A DNA stretch of 64,000 nt from Brevundimonas naejangsanensis DSM 23858. Lineage in GTDB: Bacteria; Pseudomonadota; Alphaproteobacteria; Caulobacterales; Caulobacteraceae. Location: the NCBI RefSeq assembly GCF_000421705.1, contig NZ_ATXN01000007.1, positions 62,001-126,000 of the forward strand, written 5' to 3'. Numbering within the stretch: the first letter of the stretch is position 1; every line of letters starts with the position of its first letter. The translations under genes and the position numbers were made by a program. Shown here one piece after another: positions 1 to 9,755 of this stretch. The notes beneath the pieces were generated by a model that made no database searches, was not told where the DNA came from, and was given only the letters and a program-made list of their open reading frames with translations.

Positions 1-445
1 CGGTCTTGCCCTTGCGGATTTCGGCCACGGCGTCGTCCAGCTTCTTGGCCGTGACTCCCGCGGATTTCAGCGCCTCGGCGGCGGCCCCGCCCTCCTTGGC
101 GATGGCGGCCAGCAGGCGTTCGGTGGTGACGAAGGCGTCACCGGCCTTCTTGGCCGCGTCCTCGGCGGCGCTGAAGACGCGCGCGGTGTCGCCGTCCAGA
201 TAGAGCTGGCCCGAGCCGCCCTCGACCTGGGGCCGCTTCTTCAGCAGACCCTCGGTGACAAGCTCGACGGCGGAAGGATCGCCGCCCGCCTGATCGATCA
301 GCTTGCGGGCCAGACCGTCACGCTCCTCCAACAGCACCTTGAGCAGGTGCTCGGGCGCGAACTGCTGGTGGCGACGGGCTAACGCCAGCGACTGGGCGGA
401 CTGGACGGCCTGTTTGGCGCGGTCGGAATAGAGGTCGAGATTCAT
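1..445 (-). CDS. clpB: ClpB disaggregase, N-terminal fragment (gene runs off the window)
   Basis: ATP-dependent chaperone that, with DnaK, extracts polypeptides from aggregates in the cytoplasm. Only the first 148 codons are present. The protein begins MNLDLYSDRAKQAV and contains the two Clp-N repeats, seen as HQQFAPEHLLKVLLEE and AFVTTERLLAAIAKE, each a typical 'hlL.alL' repeat. It is cut at about residue 148, just before the first AAA+ module. The ATG at 445-443 is the only sensible start for the Clp-N domain. No convincing RpoH-type promoter could be picked out by eye in the 170 bases upstream. The family call is firm from the N-domain; ClpA is unlikely because of the specific N-terminal motif. 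Confidence 0.9.
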   Translation of the reverse strand, partial: MNLDLYSDRAKQAVQSAQSLALARRHQQFAPEHLLKVLLEERDGLARKLIDQAGGDPSAVELVTEGLLKKRPQVEGGSGQLYLDGDTARVFSAAEDAAKKAGDAFVTTERLLAAIAKEGGAAAEALKSAGVTAKKLDDAVAEIRKGKT

Positions 446-567
446 GTCGTTCGGTTTCCCCTCGGGAGGCGGATTTGAACTCAATGCGCCCTTATCGAAA
501 GCGACGCCTTGAGCTGTCGCAAAGGAGGTGGGTGTGGCCGATCAGACACGCAAGGGCCCATGCGATA

Positions 568-596
568 ACGCCCGCCGCCACAGAGGCGACGGGCGT
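568..596 (-). terminator. Hairpin, probable terminator of the TonB receptor gene
   Basis: Twelve-base stem (568-579 against 585-596, one G-U pair in the minus-strand RNA) with a five-base loop, 24 bases beyond the receptor's stop. It is GC-rich but followed only by a weak T stretch, so intrinsic termination is likely rather than proven. The rest of 446-619 holds only the clpB leader. Confidence 0.5.
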
Positions 597-619
597 CGGG
601 CGCGATGTGGCGACAGGGC

Positions 620-2890
620 TCAGCCGCCGGTCGGTCCGGTGGAGAAGTCGAACTGTTCGGGCTGACGGCGCGGCCCGCCGAAGGACCAGCTCAGCCCCAG
701 ATAGAAGGCTCGCAGGTTCAGGTCCTGACTGGAACGGTCGCGGAACAGGGGCGTGTCGTAGACGGTGTCGCCGCCGAAGGAGTTGAGGATGTCGCGGGCG
801 GTGAACTGCAGCGACAGGGTGTCGTTCAGCTTGCGCCGATAGCCGAAGTTCACCATGCCGCCGCCCTCGCGCTTGCCTTGCGCCAGCAGTTGATCGCCCT
901 GCCAGAAGCCCATTAGCTGGACGAAGTCCTTGGGCGTGGCCTGCCAGTTCAGGCTGAGGCGACCGCTCACCATCTCGCCCTCGCGGTCGCGCCCGCCGGG
1001 GATGCCCGCCGCGTCGATCTCCTGACGGAAGGCGTTGACGCTGGCGTTGTAGCGCAGGGTCGGGTGCAGGCGGCCGCTGGCGGTCAGCTCGATCCCCAGA
1101 TCGCGGCGGGCGCCCAGATTCTCGGGCCGGGTCAAAAGCACGCCGCCGCCCACGTCCGTCGCTACGTCGGTAAAGGCCTTGGTCGTGTCGCGGTAGTAGG
1201 CCGTGGCCTGATAGAAGCTCTGGCCGCGCCGCATCTGCCACATGGCCTCGAAGCTGTCGGTCTCCTGCGGTTCAAGGTCCGGGTTGCCCGAGCGCAGGTT
1301 CAGCGGATCGCCATAGATGATGAAGGGGTTCAGCTGCGATGGCTGGGGCCGCTGGATGCGCCGCGAATAGCTGCCGCGCAGGGTCTGGGTCTCGGTCAGC
1401 TGATACTGCAGGTGGAAGGTCGGATAGGCGCGGAAATAATCCTGAGACGCGCGCACGGCGTTGGTCACGTCCTCGACCTGGATGTCGGCCTGTTCCAGCC
1501 GCAGACCGAACTGGCCGGACAGCTTCTCGCCGAACGGGCGTTCATAGGTGGCGTAAAGGGCATGAACCGTCTGCTCCGCCTCGAAGCGGTTGCTCTGCGA
1601 CGGCACGAGCAGCAGGGCGTTCTCGGCCGGTCCGCGCCGGACCTCATTGTCCTGATCCGGGCGGGTGAGGCTCAGCTCATAGCCCGCGCGCAGCTTGGCG
1701 CCCTCGCCCATAGGCCGGGTGTAGGCGCTGGTGAAGCCGATGGTCTCCTGCGCATTCAGGCCGTGTTGGGCCTCATATACCGTCGGCTCCGTCGGTATGC
1801 GGAAGACGTTGGCGGCCAGGGAGTCGTTCTCCTGATCGTTGCGATCATAGCGCAGCTCGTTCGACCATTCGTGCCCGGACGTATCGAACTGGTGCAGCAC
1901 CCGGCCGGTGACGCCCCAGCCCTTCATGGCGAAGCCGCCCGAGCCGTCGCGGGTATAGGCGCGCGTCAGGGCGCCCGAGGCGTCGCGCGTCTCGAACACG
2001 CCGCGCACATCGCTGTCGATGTCGAAGCGATTGGCGCGCGCCTCGCCGGTCAGCATGGTTTTTTCAGTCAGCCGGTATTCAGCGGCGACGCGGCCGAAGA
2101 AGCCGTCCTGAGTCGATTCAATGTCCTGAACCGTCGTCGTGGCGCCGGTGGTCGCACCGGTGGCATCCAGCTGTTCGCGCAGACGCCCGAAGCTCAGGCT
2201 CTGCTCGTCGTGGCGATAGCTGAGATCGCCGGTCAGGGTCAGCTTGCCCTGCTGGCGCGAGCCGCTGGCGCCGACATTCCAGCGTCCGTGATCGCCCACA
2301 TTGGCGCGCAGCGATCCGGTCGTGACAGCCGCGCCCGGCGTCCCTGCGGCCGCAGCGGCGGCGACCGCCGCCGGAACCGGCTTGGTGATCAGATTGATGA
2401 CCCCGCCCGAGCCCTCTGGGCTGTAGGCGGCGGACGGATTGGTCATCACCTCGATACGGGCGTAGCGATCGGCCGGCAGTTGCAGCACCGCATCGGCGCG
2501 GTTCGGTCCCGACAGTATGGCCGACGGGCGGCCATCCACCAGCAGGGTGACATTGCCGTCGCCGCGCAGGGAGACGTTGCCCTGAGGATCGACATCGACG
2601 GAGGGCACATTGCGCAGGGCCTCGGCCAGCGTCCCGGTCGCCGCCTGAAGATCGTCGGCCAGACTATAGCTGATGGAGTCGATCGAGGTCCGCACATCAT
2701 TGGCGCGGGCGCTGACGACGACATCGCCCACGGCGGCGGGCTGATCGTCCTTATCCGCCTTCTGCGGCGGAGTCTGAACGGGACGGTTCTGGGACGGCTG
2801 CGTTCCAGGCGAAGGCGTCTGCGCCAGAACCCCGGCTGCGGGCAGGGCCAGAACCACCCCCAGAAGGGGCGCGAACTTATATTTTGTCAT
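620..2890 (-). CDS. TonB-dependent outer-membrane receptor
   Basis: Outer-membrane beta-barrel that would import a ligand using TonB/ExbBD energy; the substrate is not evident. About 756 residues from MTKYKFAPLLG, giving a clean signal peptide ending near VLAQ; an upstream in-frame Met adds an uncharged leader and is less likely. A Q/P-rich linker (about 25-55) is followed by a plug domain (about 60-175: LAEALRNVPSVDVDPQGNVSLRG, LLVDGRPS, GSGGVINLITK) and a barrel resembling the outer-membrane beta-barrel 3 family, with terminal strands ending in an aromatic-rich LGLSWSFGG then a short tail. It stands alone, without sigma/anti-sigma or inner-membrane transporter genes. The divergent neighbour is an M16 peptidase, so a peptide or modified-peptide substrate is possible but inferred. 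Confidence 0.88.
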   Translation of the reverse strand: MTKYKFAPLLGVVLALPAAGVLAQTPSPGTQPSQNRPVQTPPQKADKDDQPAAVGDVVVSARANDVRTSIDSISYSLADDLQAATGTLAEALRNVPSVDVDPQGNVSLRGDGNVTLLVDGRPSAILSGPNRADAVLQLPADRYARIEVMTNPSAAYSPEGSGGVINLITKPVPAAVAAAAAAGTPGAAVTTGSLRANVGDHGRWNVGASGSRQQGKLTLTGDLSYRHDEQSLSFGRLREQLDATGATTGATTTVQDIESTQDGFFGRVAAEYRLTEKTMLTGEARANRFDIDSDVRGVFETRDASGALTRAYTRDGSGGFAMKGWGVTGRVLHQFDTSGHEWSNELRYDRNDQENDSLAANVFRIPTEPTVYEAQHGLNAQETIGFTSAYTRPMGEGAKLRAGYELSLTRPDQDNEVRRGPAENALLLVPSQSNRFEAEQTVHALYATYERPFGEKLSGQFGLRLEQADIQVEDVTNAVRASQDYFRAYPTFHLQYQLTETQTLRGSYSRRIQRPQPSQLNPFIIYGDPLNLRSGNPDLEPQETDSFEAMWQMRRGQSFYQATAYYRDTTKAFTDVATDVGGGVLLTRPENLGARRDLGIELTASGRLHPTLRYNASVNAFRQEIDAAGIPGGRDREGEMVSGRLSLNWQATPKDFVQLMGFWQGDQLLAQGKREGGGMVNFGYRRKLNDTLSLQFTARDILNSFGGDTVYDTPLFRDRSSQDLNLRAFYLGLSWSFGGPRRQPEQFDFSTGPTGG

Positions 2891-3101
2891 GATGGGCGTC
2901 CTCGCACGGACGTCCCTCAACGTCCTGTTTCGCCGATATCAGCGTCCCGACGCATAACCGAGTTACATCTTTTTCATCCCCGAGGCGGGTCTGTGGCCAA
3001 GCCTGATTTCATTACAGCTCCGTAAGGTGCGCGGCGGCGCTTCGTCCTGTTAGGTTTTCAGCGCCCGTTTCTTCGACTGCGGGTGTTGGAAAGCCGCCCT
3101 C

Positions 3102-5957
3102 ATGAAGAATCGTCTGATCCTGACCGCCTGCGCCTCGGCGCTGCTGCTCGGCCTGCCCGCCGCCGCCCCCGCCTGGGCCAAGGCGCCGCCCGCGAGCGCA
3201 ACCGCGATCCAGGGCGGCGTCCAGGTGCCGCCGCTGGGCTTCCACAAGCGGGTGCTGGCCAACGGCATGGAGGTCTATACAGCGCGCGACGCCTCGACCT
3301 CGAACGTCACGGTGCAGGTCTGGTATCGCGTGGGATCAAAGGACGATCCGGCGGGCCGCTCGGGCTTCGCCCACCTGTTCGAGCACCTGCTGTTCAAGGC
3401 GACGAAGAACATGCCGTCCGAGACGTTCGACCGTCTGACCGAGGACGTCGGCGGCATGAACAACGCCTTCACCGCCGACGACGTGACCGCCTATTACGAG
3501 GTTGTTCCGGCCAACCACCTGCAGCGCATCCTGTTCGCCGAGGCGGACCGCATGGGGTCTCTGGTCGTCGACCAGAAGACCTTTGAATCCGAGCGCGACG
3601 TGGTGAAGGAGGAATACCGACAGCGGATTCTGGCCAGCCCCTACGGCCGCCTGTTCGGCCTGTTCGCGCCCGAGACCATCTATCAGGACCATCCCTATCG
3701 CCGTCCGGGCATCGGTTCGATCGAGGAGCTGGACGCCTCGACGCTGGACGACGTGCTGCGCTTCCACGCCACCTATTACCGGCCGGACAACGCCATGCTG
3801 ATCGTGGCGGGCAATTTCGATCAGGCGCAGTTGGACGGCTGGGTCGACGAGTATTTCGCCCCGCTGAAGCGGCCGTCGACGCCCATGCCCGCCAATGACG
3901 TGAAGGAGCCCGAGCCCGCCGGCCCGCGCACCGCCACCTTCTATGCGCCGAACGTGCCCCTGCCCGCCGTGGCCCTGGCCTGGAACACCGTGGCCTATAA
4001 GGACGCCGACCGCGCGGCCCTGACGGTGCTGGACGGCATCCTGTCGACCGGCGAGAGCAGCCGCCTGTACCGTTCGCTGGTCTACGACAAGCAGATCGCC
4101 GCCTCGGCGGGCTCCAACCCTGACTTCGCCCAGCAGGCGGGCAATCTGGCAGCCTACGCCATCATGGCCGACGGCCAGACGGTTGAGACCGGCAAAGCCG
4201 CGCTTGAGGTCGAGATCGCGCGCCTGCGCGACGAGCCCGTCACCGCCGCCGAACTGGCCGAAGCCAAGAACGAACTGGTCGCCGACGCCCTGCGCGGCCG
4301 TGAAAGCATCGACGACCGCGCGACGACCCTGGGCATGGCGCTGATCATGACCGGGGATGCGACCGCCGCCGACCGCGAGATCGCCGAGATCCAGGCCGTC
4401 ACCACCGCTGACGTGCAGCGTGTGGCCCGCCGCTATCTGACGCCGCAGCGCCAGATCACCATCAACTACCTGCCCGCCGACGACGCCAACGCGCCCAGCG
4501 AGCAGAAGAAGAACGTCGACGCCCCGGTCACAGTGGCGTCTCTGGCGCCAGCCGGTCCGGTCGCCGTCCTGCTGCCTGAAGCCGAACGCGCCCGCCTGCC
4601 TCAGCCGGGACCTGAGGTGTCGCCCGCCACGCCCGCCATCGCCGACTTCCGTCTGGACAACGGCCTGCGCGTCCTGGTCGCCCCGACCAAGGGCCTGCCG
4701 CTGGTTTCGGCGCGCCTGAACTTCAACGCCGGCTCGGCCCACGATCCGGCAGGCAAGCCGGGCGTCGCCTCCATGACCGCCAGCCTGCTGACTCAAGGGA
4801 CAACGACCCAGTCGGCGCCGGAAATCGCCACCGCCATCGAACAGCTGGGCGCCAACATCGGCGCGGGCGCGGGCGCCGATTTCACCAATGTCTACGCCAA
4901 TGCGCCCAAGGACGTGTTCGGCCGGACCCTGACCCTGATGGCCGATCTGGTGCGCAATCCGGCCTTCGCCCAGGAAGAGCTGGAGCGGCAGCAGTCCCAG
5001 ACCCTGGACGGCCTGCGCGTGGCGCTCAGCCAGCCGGGGGCCATCGCCGGCCAGTCGGTCGGCCGCGTGATGTACGGCGCGGCGCCCTATGGCGCACCCG
5101 GCTCAGGCACGGTGAACAGCATCCCCGGCCTGACGCGCGACGACATGACGGCCTTCCACGCCGAGCGGTTCCAGCCCTCGCAGGCGACCCTCGTCTTCTC
5201 GGGCGACGTGACCCCGGCCGAGGCGCGCGCCCTGGCGGATCAGGCCTTCGGCGACTGGCGCGACGCCGGTCCCGCCCCGGCCGCCATCGACAAGGCCGGT
5301 CAGGCGCTGGCGCCGCGCGTCGTCGTCATCGACCAGCCGGGCGCAGGTCAGGCCGCCGTGGTCGCCGCTATTCGCGGGATCAGCCGCACCGACGCCGACT
5401 ACTTCCCGCTGACGCTGGGCAACACCCTGCTGGGCGGCGGCTTCTCCTCGCGCCTGAACCAGGAGATCCGCATCAAGCGCGGCCTCAGCTACGGCGCCCG
5501 CTCCTCGGTCGGCGCCCAACAGCAGACCGGCGTCTTCTCCGCCTCGACCCAGACCAAGAATGAGACGGCGACCGAGGTAGCCGACCTGATCCTTGAGGAG
5601 ATCGGCAAACTGGGGACCACGGCGGCGACCGAGGCCGAGCTGGCGCCCCGCCGCGCCACCCTGATCGGCGGCTTCGGACGCTCGCTGGAAACGGTGGACG
5701 GTCTGGGCGGCCTGGTCGCCAACTTGGCTCTCTACGACCTGCCGATGAGCGACCTGGCCGACTACGCCGGGCGGGTTCGCGCCGTCACCGCCGAACAGGT
5801 TGAAAACGCCTTCGCTCGGCATCTGCCGACCGACCGGGCCAGCCTCGTCATCGTCGGCGACGCTTCCAAGTTCATCGACGGCCTGCGAGCGAAATACCCC
5901 AACGTCGAGGTCATCCCCCTGACCGAACTCAACCTGGACAGCGCGACGCTGAAGTAG
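3102..5957 (+). CDS. Exported M16 zinc metallopeptidase, two-halved
   Basis: Zinc-dependent endopeptidase of the pitrilysin/PqqL class, predicted periplasmic. The signal peptide is residues 1-26 (ending PAWA). The first half carries the inverted zinc motif HLFEH at about 91-95, with the distal glutamate region FESERDVVKEEYRQR about 75 residues later, followed by the inactive M16C partner. The second half (from about 520: DFRLDNGLRVLVAP) repeats the M16 pair but lacks HxxEH, so one active and one non-catalytic half form the clam shell. Length 951 fits the fused family. It is divergent from the TonB receptor and lies 57 bases ahead of a Sel1-repeat gene on the same strand. The specific substrate is unknown. 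Confidence 0.9.
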   Translation: MKNRLILTACASALLLGLPAAAPAWAKAPPASATAIQGGVQVPPLGFHKRVLANGMEVYTARDASTSNVTVQVWYRVGSKDDPAGRSGFAHLFEHLLFKATKNMPSETFDRLTEDVGGMNNAFTADDVTAYYEVVPANHLQRILFAEADRMGSLVVDQKTFESERDVVKEEYRQRILASPYGRLFGLFAPETIYQDHPYRRPGIGSIEELDASTLDDVLRFHATYYRPDNAMLIVAGNFDQAQLDGWVDEYFAPLKRPSTPMPANDVKEPEPAGPRTATFYAPNVPLPAVALAWNTVAYKDADRAALTVLDGILSTGESSRLYRSLVYDKQIAASAGSNPDFAQQAGNLAAYAIMADGQTVETGKAALEVEIARLRDEPVTAAELAEAKNELVADALRGRESIDDRATTLGMALIMTGDATAADREIAEIQAVTTADVQRVARRYLTPQRQITINYLPADDANAPSEQKKNVDAPVTVASLAPAGPVAVLLPEAERARLPQPGPEVSPATPAIADFRLDNGLRVLVAPTKGLPLVSARLNFNAGSAHDPAGKPGVASMTASLLTQGTTTQSAPEIATAIEQLGANIGAGAGADFTNVYANAPKDVFGRTLTLMADLVRNPAFAQEELERQQSQTLDGLRVALSQPGAIAGQSVGRVMYGAAPYGAPGSGTVNSIPGLTRDDMTAFHAERFQPSQATLVFSGDVTPAEARALADQAFGDWRDAGPAPAAIDKAGQALAPRVVVIDQPGAGQAAVVAAIRGISRTDADYFPLTLGNTLLGGGFSSRLNQEIRIKRGLSYGARSSVGAQQQTGVFSASTQTKNETATEVADLILEEIGKLGTTAATEAELAPRRATLIGGFGRSLETVDGLGGLVANLALYDLPMSDLADYAGRVRAVTAEQVENAFARHLPTDRASLVIVGDASKFIDGLRAKYPNVEVIPLTELNLDSATLK

Positions 5958-6014
5958 GGGCGGCTTGCCACGGGCTCCGATTTCCGGCCAAGCTGGAAAT
6001 CGGAGAACCGTATT

Positions 6015-7049
6015 ATGCTGAAGACCGGATACGCCACCCTGCTGGCGGTCGGAACGATCTGGCTGGCCGGGTCGCCCGTACAGGCGCTCTCGCCCGCGCA
6101 GAACTCTCTGGACGACGCCTTGGCGCTGCTCCGGACCGATCCCTCTGCAGCCATCGCCGCACTGGAGCCTCTGGTCGCCGCTGGCGATCCCGAGGCGGCT
6201 GCTTCCCTGGCTTCCGCGCTGGAGATTACCGGAAGCGACCCTGAGCGATCAGAACGCCTCTGGGCGCAGGCTCTGCGAGACGGATCGCAGAACGCGCGAC
6301 TGAACATCGGCATGCGGCGATTGATGAACGATGACCCTGCCGACGATGCGGAAGCCATAGCCTGGCTCAATGGTCTGGACGCGAAGTATCAGCCGGCCGC
6401 CGCCTATCCCTTGGGCCGGGCCTATCTCTTCGGCGCGGGCGTCCAACAGGATCTGAAAAAGGGAACCCGGCTGATACAAACAGCCGTCAGGACGGACCCC
6501 GGCAATGTCGACGCCCAGTTCCTATTAGGACGCGCCTATCAGAACGGCTGGGGCGTGCCGGTCGACGTCGACGCCGCCCGCACCCACCTGACCCTTGCTG
6601 CGGACAGCGGCGATCCGCGCGCCCAATGGAACCTCGGCATGCTGCTGCTGGACGGCGGGGCGCCCTCCGAGCTTGCGACAGCGTACCGCTACGTTCGTCA
6701 GGCTGCGGAACAGAATTTCGAAAGCGGCATGATCTCATTGGCGGTCATGCTGGCCGTGGGACAGGGCGTGACGCCCGATCCCGCCGAGGCTCGCCTCTGG
6801 TATGCGCGGGCGGCGCAGAACGGCTCGGCCCACGCCCTGCTTGCTCTGGGCATGATGATCCTCGTCGGCGAGGGCGGCGCCAGCGACCCGGTCCAGGGCG
6901 CAGCCTATGTCGAGTTGGCCGCAGAAGGCGGCGACGCCAACGCCGCGATCCTTCTGAGGCAGTTCGCCAAGCCCCTGTCTCAACTTCCCCGCGCCGACAT
7001 CGACGCCGCCAAGGCGAAATGGGTCAAGGATCACGGCGCGCCGCGCTAG
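6015..7049 (+). CDS. Exported Sel1/TPR-repeat protein
   Basis: 344 residues with an N-terminal signal peptide (MLKTGYATLLAVGTIWLAGSPVQA) and then solenoid repeats of the Sel1 type. Recognisable units include YPLGRAYLFGAGV, AQFLLGRAYQNGWGV, AQWNLGMLLLDGG, GMISLAVMLAVGQGV and ALLALGMMILVGEGG. Such repeats mediate protein-protein contacts in the periplasm; no enzymatic domain is seen. A GGAG ribosome site precedes the ATG by nine bases. It is downstream of, and possibly co-transcribed with, the M16 peptidase, and converges on the protease gene after 7 bases. The role is unassigned. Confidence 0.8.
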   Translation: MLKTGYATLLAVGTIWLAGSPVQALSPAQNSLDDALALLRTDPSAAIAALEPLVAAGDPEAAASLASALEITGSDPERSERLWAQALRDGSQNARLNIGMRRLMNDDPADDAEAIAWLNGLDAKYQPAAAYPLGRAYLFGAGVQQDLKKGTRLIQTAVRTDPGNVDAQFLLGRAYQNGWGVPVDVDAARTHLTLAADSGDPRAQWNLGMLLLDGGAPSELATAYRYVRQAAEQNFESGMISLAVMLAVGQGVTPDPAEARLWYARAAQNGSAHALLALGMMILVGEGGASDPVQGAAYVELAAEGGDANAAILLRQFAKPLSQLPRADIDAAKAKWVKDHGAPR

Positions 7050-7056
7050 GCTCCAT

Positions 7057-7881
7057 TCACGTCGTCAGACACACCACCTGGGCGACGCGCAGGTCGCGGC
7101 GCAGGCGGTCAGACACGGCGCCGTAGTTCTGGGTCGTCACCGCCTGACCCAGGGCCGCTTCGTCGGCGCGCTGCTGGGCGCCGACCGCAGGCACGAAGGT
7201 GTCGGGCGCCGTGGTGTAGATGCGGCCTCGCCGGGGCGACTCGGCGATGGTCACGCCCAGCACCCGGCCGCGCCGGTCCAGCACCGGCGCGCCCGACAGG
7301 CCCGACAGCGTGCCTTTCAGGCCGCGCGTACGCCCGGCCTCGGCCCAGGCCAGGACCGGCTCGTCATAGGAGCGATGGCCGCGGATCTTCAGCGTTTCGC
7401 GACCGATCAGGCGCGAGGCGACCTCGCCCGGCTGGCCCTGCGGGAAACCCGGATGGAAGGCGCGCTGGCCCTTGTACAACGGCGCCTCGGCCGCGATCGG
7501 CAATGCGGGCGGTCCGCCGTCGGTCAGCAACAGGGCCACATCCGCCCGCGCCGCCAGCCTCACGTCAGCCGCCAGAGCCCGAGTCTTGTCGATCACCAAA
7601 GCGGGCTTGCGGCACCCTTCAACCACATGGCGGGCGGTGATCCAGCGTCCGTCTCCGGCGATGGAGAAGGCCGTGCCGGACACAGGCTCATGCTCGTCGG
7701 ACGTGTCGACGGTGACGGAAGGATCGAAAGGCGTGATTGGTCCCAGCAGCGGACCGGACGCCTCATCTGCGTGTTGGTCATGAGGGGCGTCGGCGCGCTC
7801 GCCCCGGTTCAGAGAGGCGATCAGGATCACCGCGATGACGGCTGCGTAGATCGTCCAGTCGGGAAGGTGGGGAAAGCGCAA
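7057..7881 (-). CDS. Trypsin-like serine protease, membrane-anchored
   Basis: 274 residues. Starts at a TTG just 10 bases after the DUF350 gene, with a strong GAGGGGG ribosome site; no ATG fits. One N-terminal membrane segment (IYAAVIAVILIASL, about 11-24) anchors a periplasmic chymotrypsin-fold domain. The triad is visible: His in TARHVVEG, Asp in ARADVALLL and Ser in GLSGAPV. No PDZ domain follows, so it is not a full DegP/DegS protease but a lone S1-type domain. The C-terminal tail contains a single Cys. Operonic with the DUF350 membrane protein, which suggests a shared envelope-stress task (inference). Substrate unknown. Confidence 0.8.
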   Translation of the reverse strand: MRFPHLPDWTIYAAVIAVILIASLNRGERADAPHDQHADEASGPLLGPITPFDPSVTVDTSDEHEPVSGTAFSIAGDGRWITARHVVEGCRKPALVIDKTRALAADVRLAARADVALLLTDGGPPALPIAAEAPLYKGQRAFHPGFPQGQPGEVASRLIGRETLKIRGHRSYDEPVLAWAEAGRTRGLKGTLSGLSGAPVLDRRGRVLGVTIAESPRRGRIYTTAPDTFVPAVGAQQRADEAALGQAVTTQNYGAVSDRLRRDLRVAQVVCLTT

Positions 7882-7891
7882 AGCCGCCCCC

Positions 7892-8338
7892 TCAGCCCGT
7901 CAGGCCGGCCGCCAGGATCAGGGCGGTCGACAGCTTGGCCCCGGCCAGGACCACGGCGGCGGAGACTTCGCCCTTCTCTATCCGCTGCGGCAGGCCGTGC
8001 AGCAGGAAATCGACGACGCGGAAGGCCAGCAGTTGCAGCACCACCGTCGCCACGCCCCATATGGCGATGTCGCGGATCGAGTTCGACACCGAAAGGGACA
8101 CCGCCAGCGGGACCGCCAGCCCGACCAGCACCCCGGCAAAGGCCACGGCGGCGGCCGGGTTGCCCTGGCGGATCAGGGCGATCTCGCGCCACGGCGTCAG
8201 CAGGGCGTAGACCGCCGCCCCTGCCGCCAGAAGGCCGAAGGTCACGGCCAGATGCAGCATCAGGATCGGAAAGCCCGTCGCAAAGGCCTGGAGTTCAGGC
8301 GTCGACAGCACGCCCGGCAACGACGAGGTCTCCATCAC
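7892..8338 (-). CDS. DUF350 family inner-membrane protein
   Basis: 148 residues with four hydrophobic segments (about 20-45, 62-85, 92-112, 124-147) and the characteristic DUF350 layout: NPAAAVAFAGVLVGLAVPL, then SVSNSIRDIAIWG, then RIEKGEVSAAVVLAGAKLS, which repeats the N-A-A-V / G-x-x-x pattern. Function of the family is not established; members occur near stress and phage-shock-like genes. It is the first gene of a two-gene minus-strand operon with a trypsin-like protease. About 125 bases separate it from rlmN, and nothing else was recognised in that gap. Confidence 0.8.
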   Translation of the reverse strand: MMETSSLPGVLSTPELQAFATGFPILMLHLAVTFGLLAAGAAVYALLTPWREIALIRQGNPAAAVAFAGVLVGLAVPLAVSLSVSNSIRDIAIWGVATVVLQLLAFRVVDFLLHGLPQRIEKGEVSAAVVLAGAKLSTALILAAGLTG

Positions 8339-8463
8339 GACGAACCCTAGCCTCCCGATCTGAAGAGGAACGAAACCAAAACATCCTTGCCCGAAAGCTT
8401 GACCCTTCCGCTAGGGCGCCCGCGCCACAGTCGGCGGACAAAGCGTCCGGGCGGGCGATGACC

Positions 8464-9627
8464 TCAAGCCGCGTCGACCGCTTCGCGTTCGGCCTTCAGG
8501 CGCGCCGAGGCCCGCAGCTTCTCGCTTTCGGACTTCAGCTGGCCGCAGGCGGCCAGGATGTCGCGGCCGCGCGGGGTCCGGATGGGCGAGGCGTAGCCGG
8601 CCTTGTTCAGGATGGCGGCGAAGGTCTCGATCGTCTTCCAGTCCGAGCACTGATAATCGGTGCCGGGCCAGGGGTTGAACGGGATCAGATTGACCTTGGA
8701 CGGAATGCCCTCGATCAGCTTGATCAGGGCCCGCGCCTCGGCCGGGCTGTCATTGACGCCCTTCAGCATGACGTATTCGAACGTAACCCGGCGCGCGTTG
8801 GACAGGCCGGGATAGGCGCGGATGCCCGCCATCAGCTGTTCCAGCGGATACTTCTTGTTCAGCGGCACCAGCTGGTCGCGCAAGGGGTCGTTGGTGGCGT
8901 GCAGGCTGATGGCCAGCATGGCCGCCGTGCGCTCGCCCAGGGCGTTCAACTGCGGCACCACGCCCGAGGTCGACACGGTGATCCGGCGGCGCGACAAGGC
9001 GATGCCTTCGTTATCGGAGATGATGTCGATGGCGTTGGCGACGTGATCCAGATTGTACAGCGGCTCGCCCATGCCCATGAAGACGATGTTCGACAGCCGA
9101 CGATCTTCCTTGGGCGAGGGCCACTCGTCCAGATCGTCTCGCGCCACCTGCACCTGGGCCACGATCTCGGCCGTCGTCAGGTTGCGGACCAGCTTCTGCG
9201 TGCCGGTGTGACAGAAGGTGCAGTTCAGCGTGCAGCCGACCTGGGACGAAACGCACAGGGCGCCCGCCCGGCCCACGTCGGGGATGTAGACGGTCTCGAT
9301 CTCAATGCCCGGCGCCGTGCGGATCAGCCATTTTCGGGTGCCGTCCTTGGACACCTGGCGCTCGACGATCTCGGGACGGGCCAGGGTGAAGGCCTCGGCC
9401 AGCGCCGCGCGGGTATCCTTGCCGATATCGCTCATCAGGGCGAAGTCGGTGACGCCGTAGTGGTGGATCCAGCGCCACACCTGTGATGCGCGCATCCGTG
9501 CCTTCTCCGGCGGACAGATTCCGGCGTCGATCAGGGCCTGGCGCAGTTCGTCACGCGTCAGACCGCTGAGGTTGACGGGCGTCTTGGCTGAAGCGCTGGC
9601 GCGCGAAAGATCGAGCGTGATGCTCAA
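8464..9627 (-). CDS. rlmN: Dual-specificity 23S rRNA/tRNA adenine-C2 methyltransferase RlmN
   Basis: Radical-SAM enzyme that methylates C2 of A2503 in 23S rRNA and A37 of some tRNAs. The 4Fe-4S ligating motif CTLNCTFC gives Cys at about 132, 136 and 139. The GMGEPL motif and the C-terminal ILAACGQL with the methyl-carrying Cys are both present, and length 387 matches the family. The start is a TTG (9627-9625) with AGGA ten bases upstream; no ATG lies near the conserved N-terminus. Divergent from the riboswitch-controlled mntP. Confidence 0.95.
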   Translation of the reverse strand: MSITLDLSRASASAKTPVNLSGLTRDELRQALIDAGICPPEKARMRASQVWRWIHHYGVTDFALMSDIGKDTRAALAEAFTLARPEIVERQVSKDGTRKWLIRTAPGIEIETVYIPDVGRAGALCVSSQVGCTLNCTFCHTGTQKLVRNLTTAEIVAQVQVARDDLDEWPSPKEDRRLSNIVFMGMGEPLYNLDHVANAIDIISDNEGIALSRRRITVSTSGVVPQLNALGERTAAMLAISLHATNDPLRDQLVPLNKKYPLEQLMAGIRAYPGLSNARRVTFEYVMLKGVNDSPAEARALIKLIEGIPSKVNLIPFNPWPGTDYQCSDWKTIETFAAILNKAGYASPIRTPRGRDILAACGQLKSESEKLRASARLKAEREAVDAA

Positions 9628-9755
9628 GGGCGGATGTCCTGCGGCGAAGAGTTGAGGCGGCGGCGTCTATCACAGATGGGGCGTCTTGTCGCCTTTGGCC
9701 ATTCGGGGCCATGTGCGGGTTGATAGACGGCGAACGAGGCGCTAGAGGGGCGGCC

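Noticed and set aside
446..620. Heat-shock promoter for clpB
   Set aside because: A CTTG word is present, but no convincing -10 partner at the right spacing.
1064..3025. 653-residue plus-strand open frame
   Set aside because: Antisense to the TonB receptor gene; no domain signature and composition typical of an antisense frame in GC-rich DNA.
7375..9486. 703-residue plus-strand open frame
   Set aside because: Antisense to the protease, DUF350 and rlmN genes, all of which have clear motifs.
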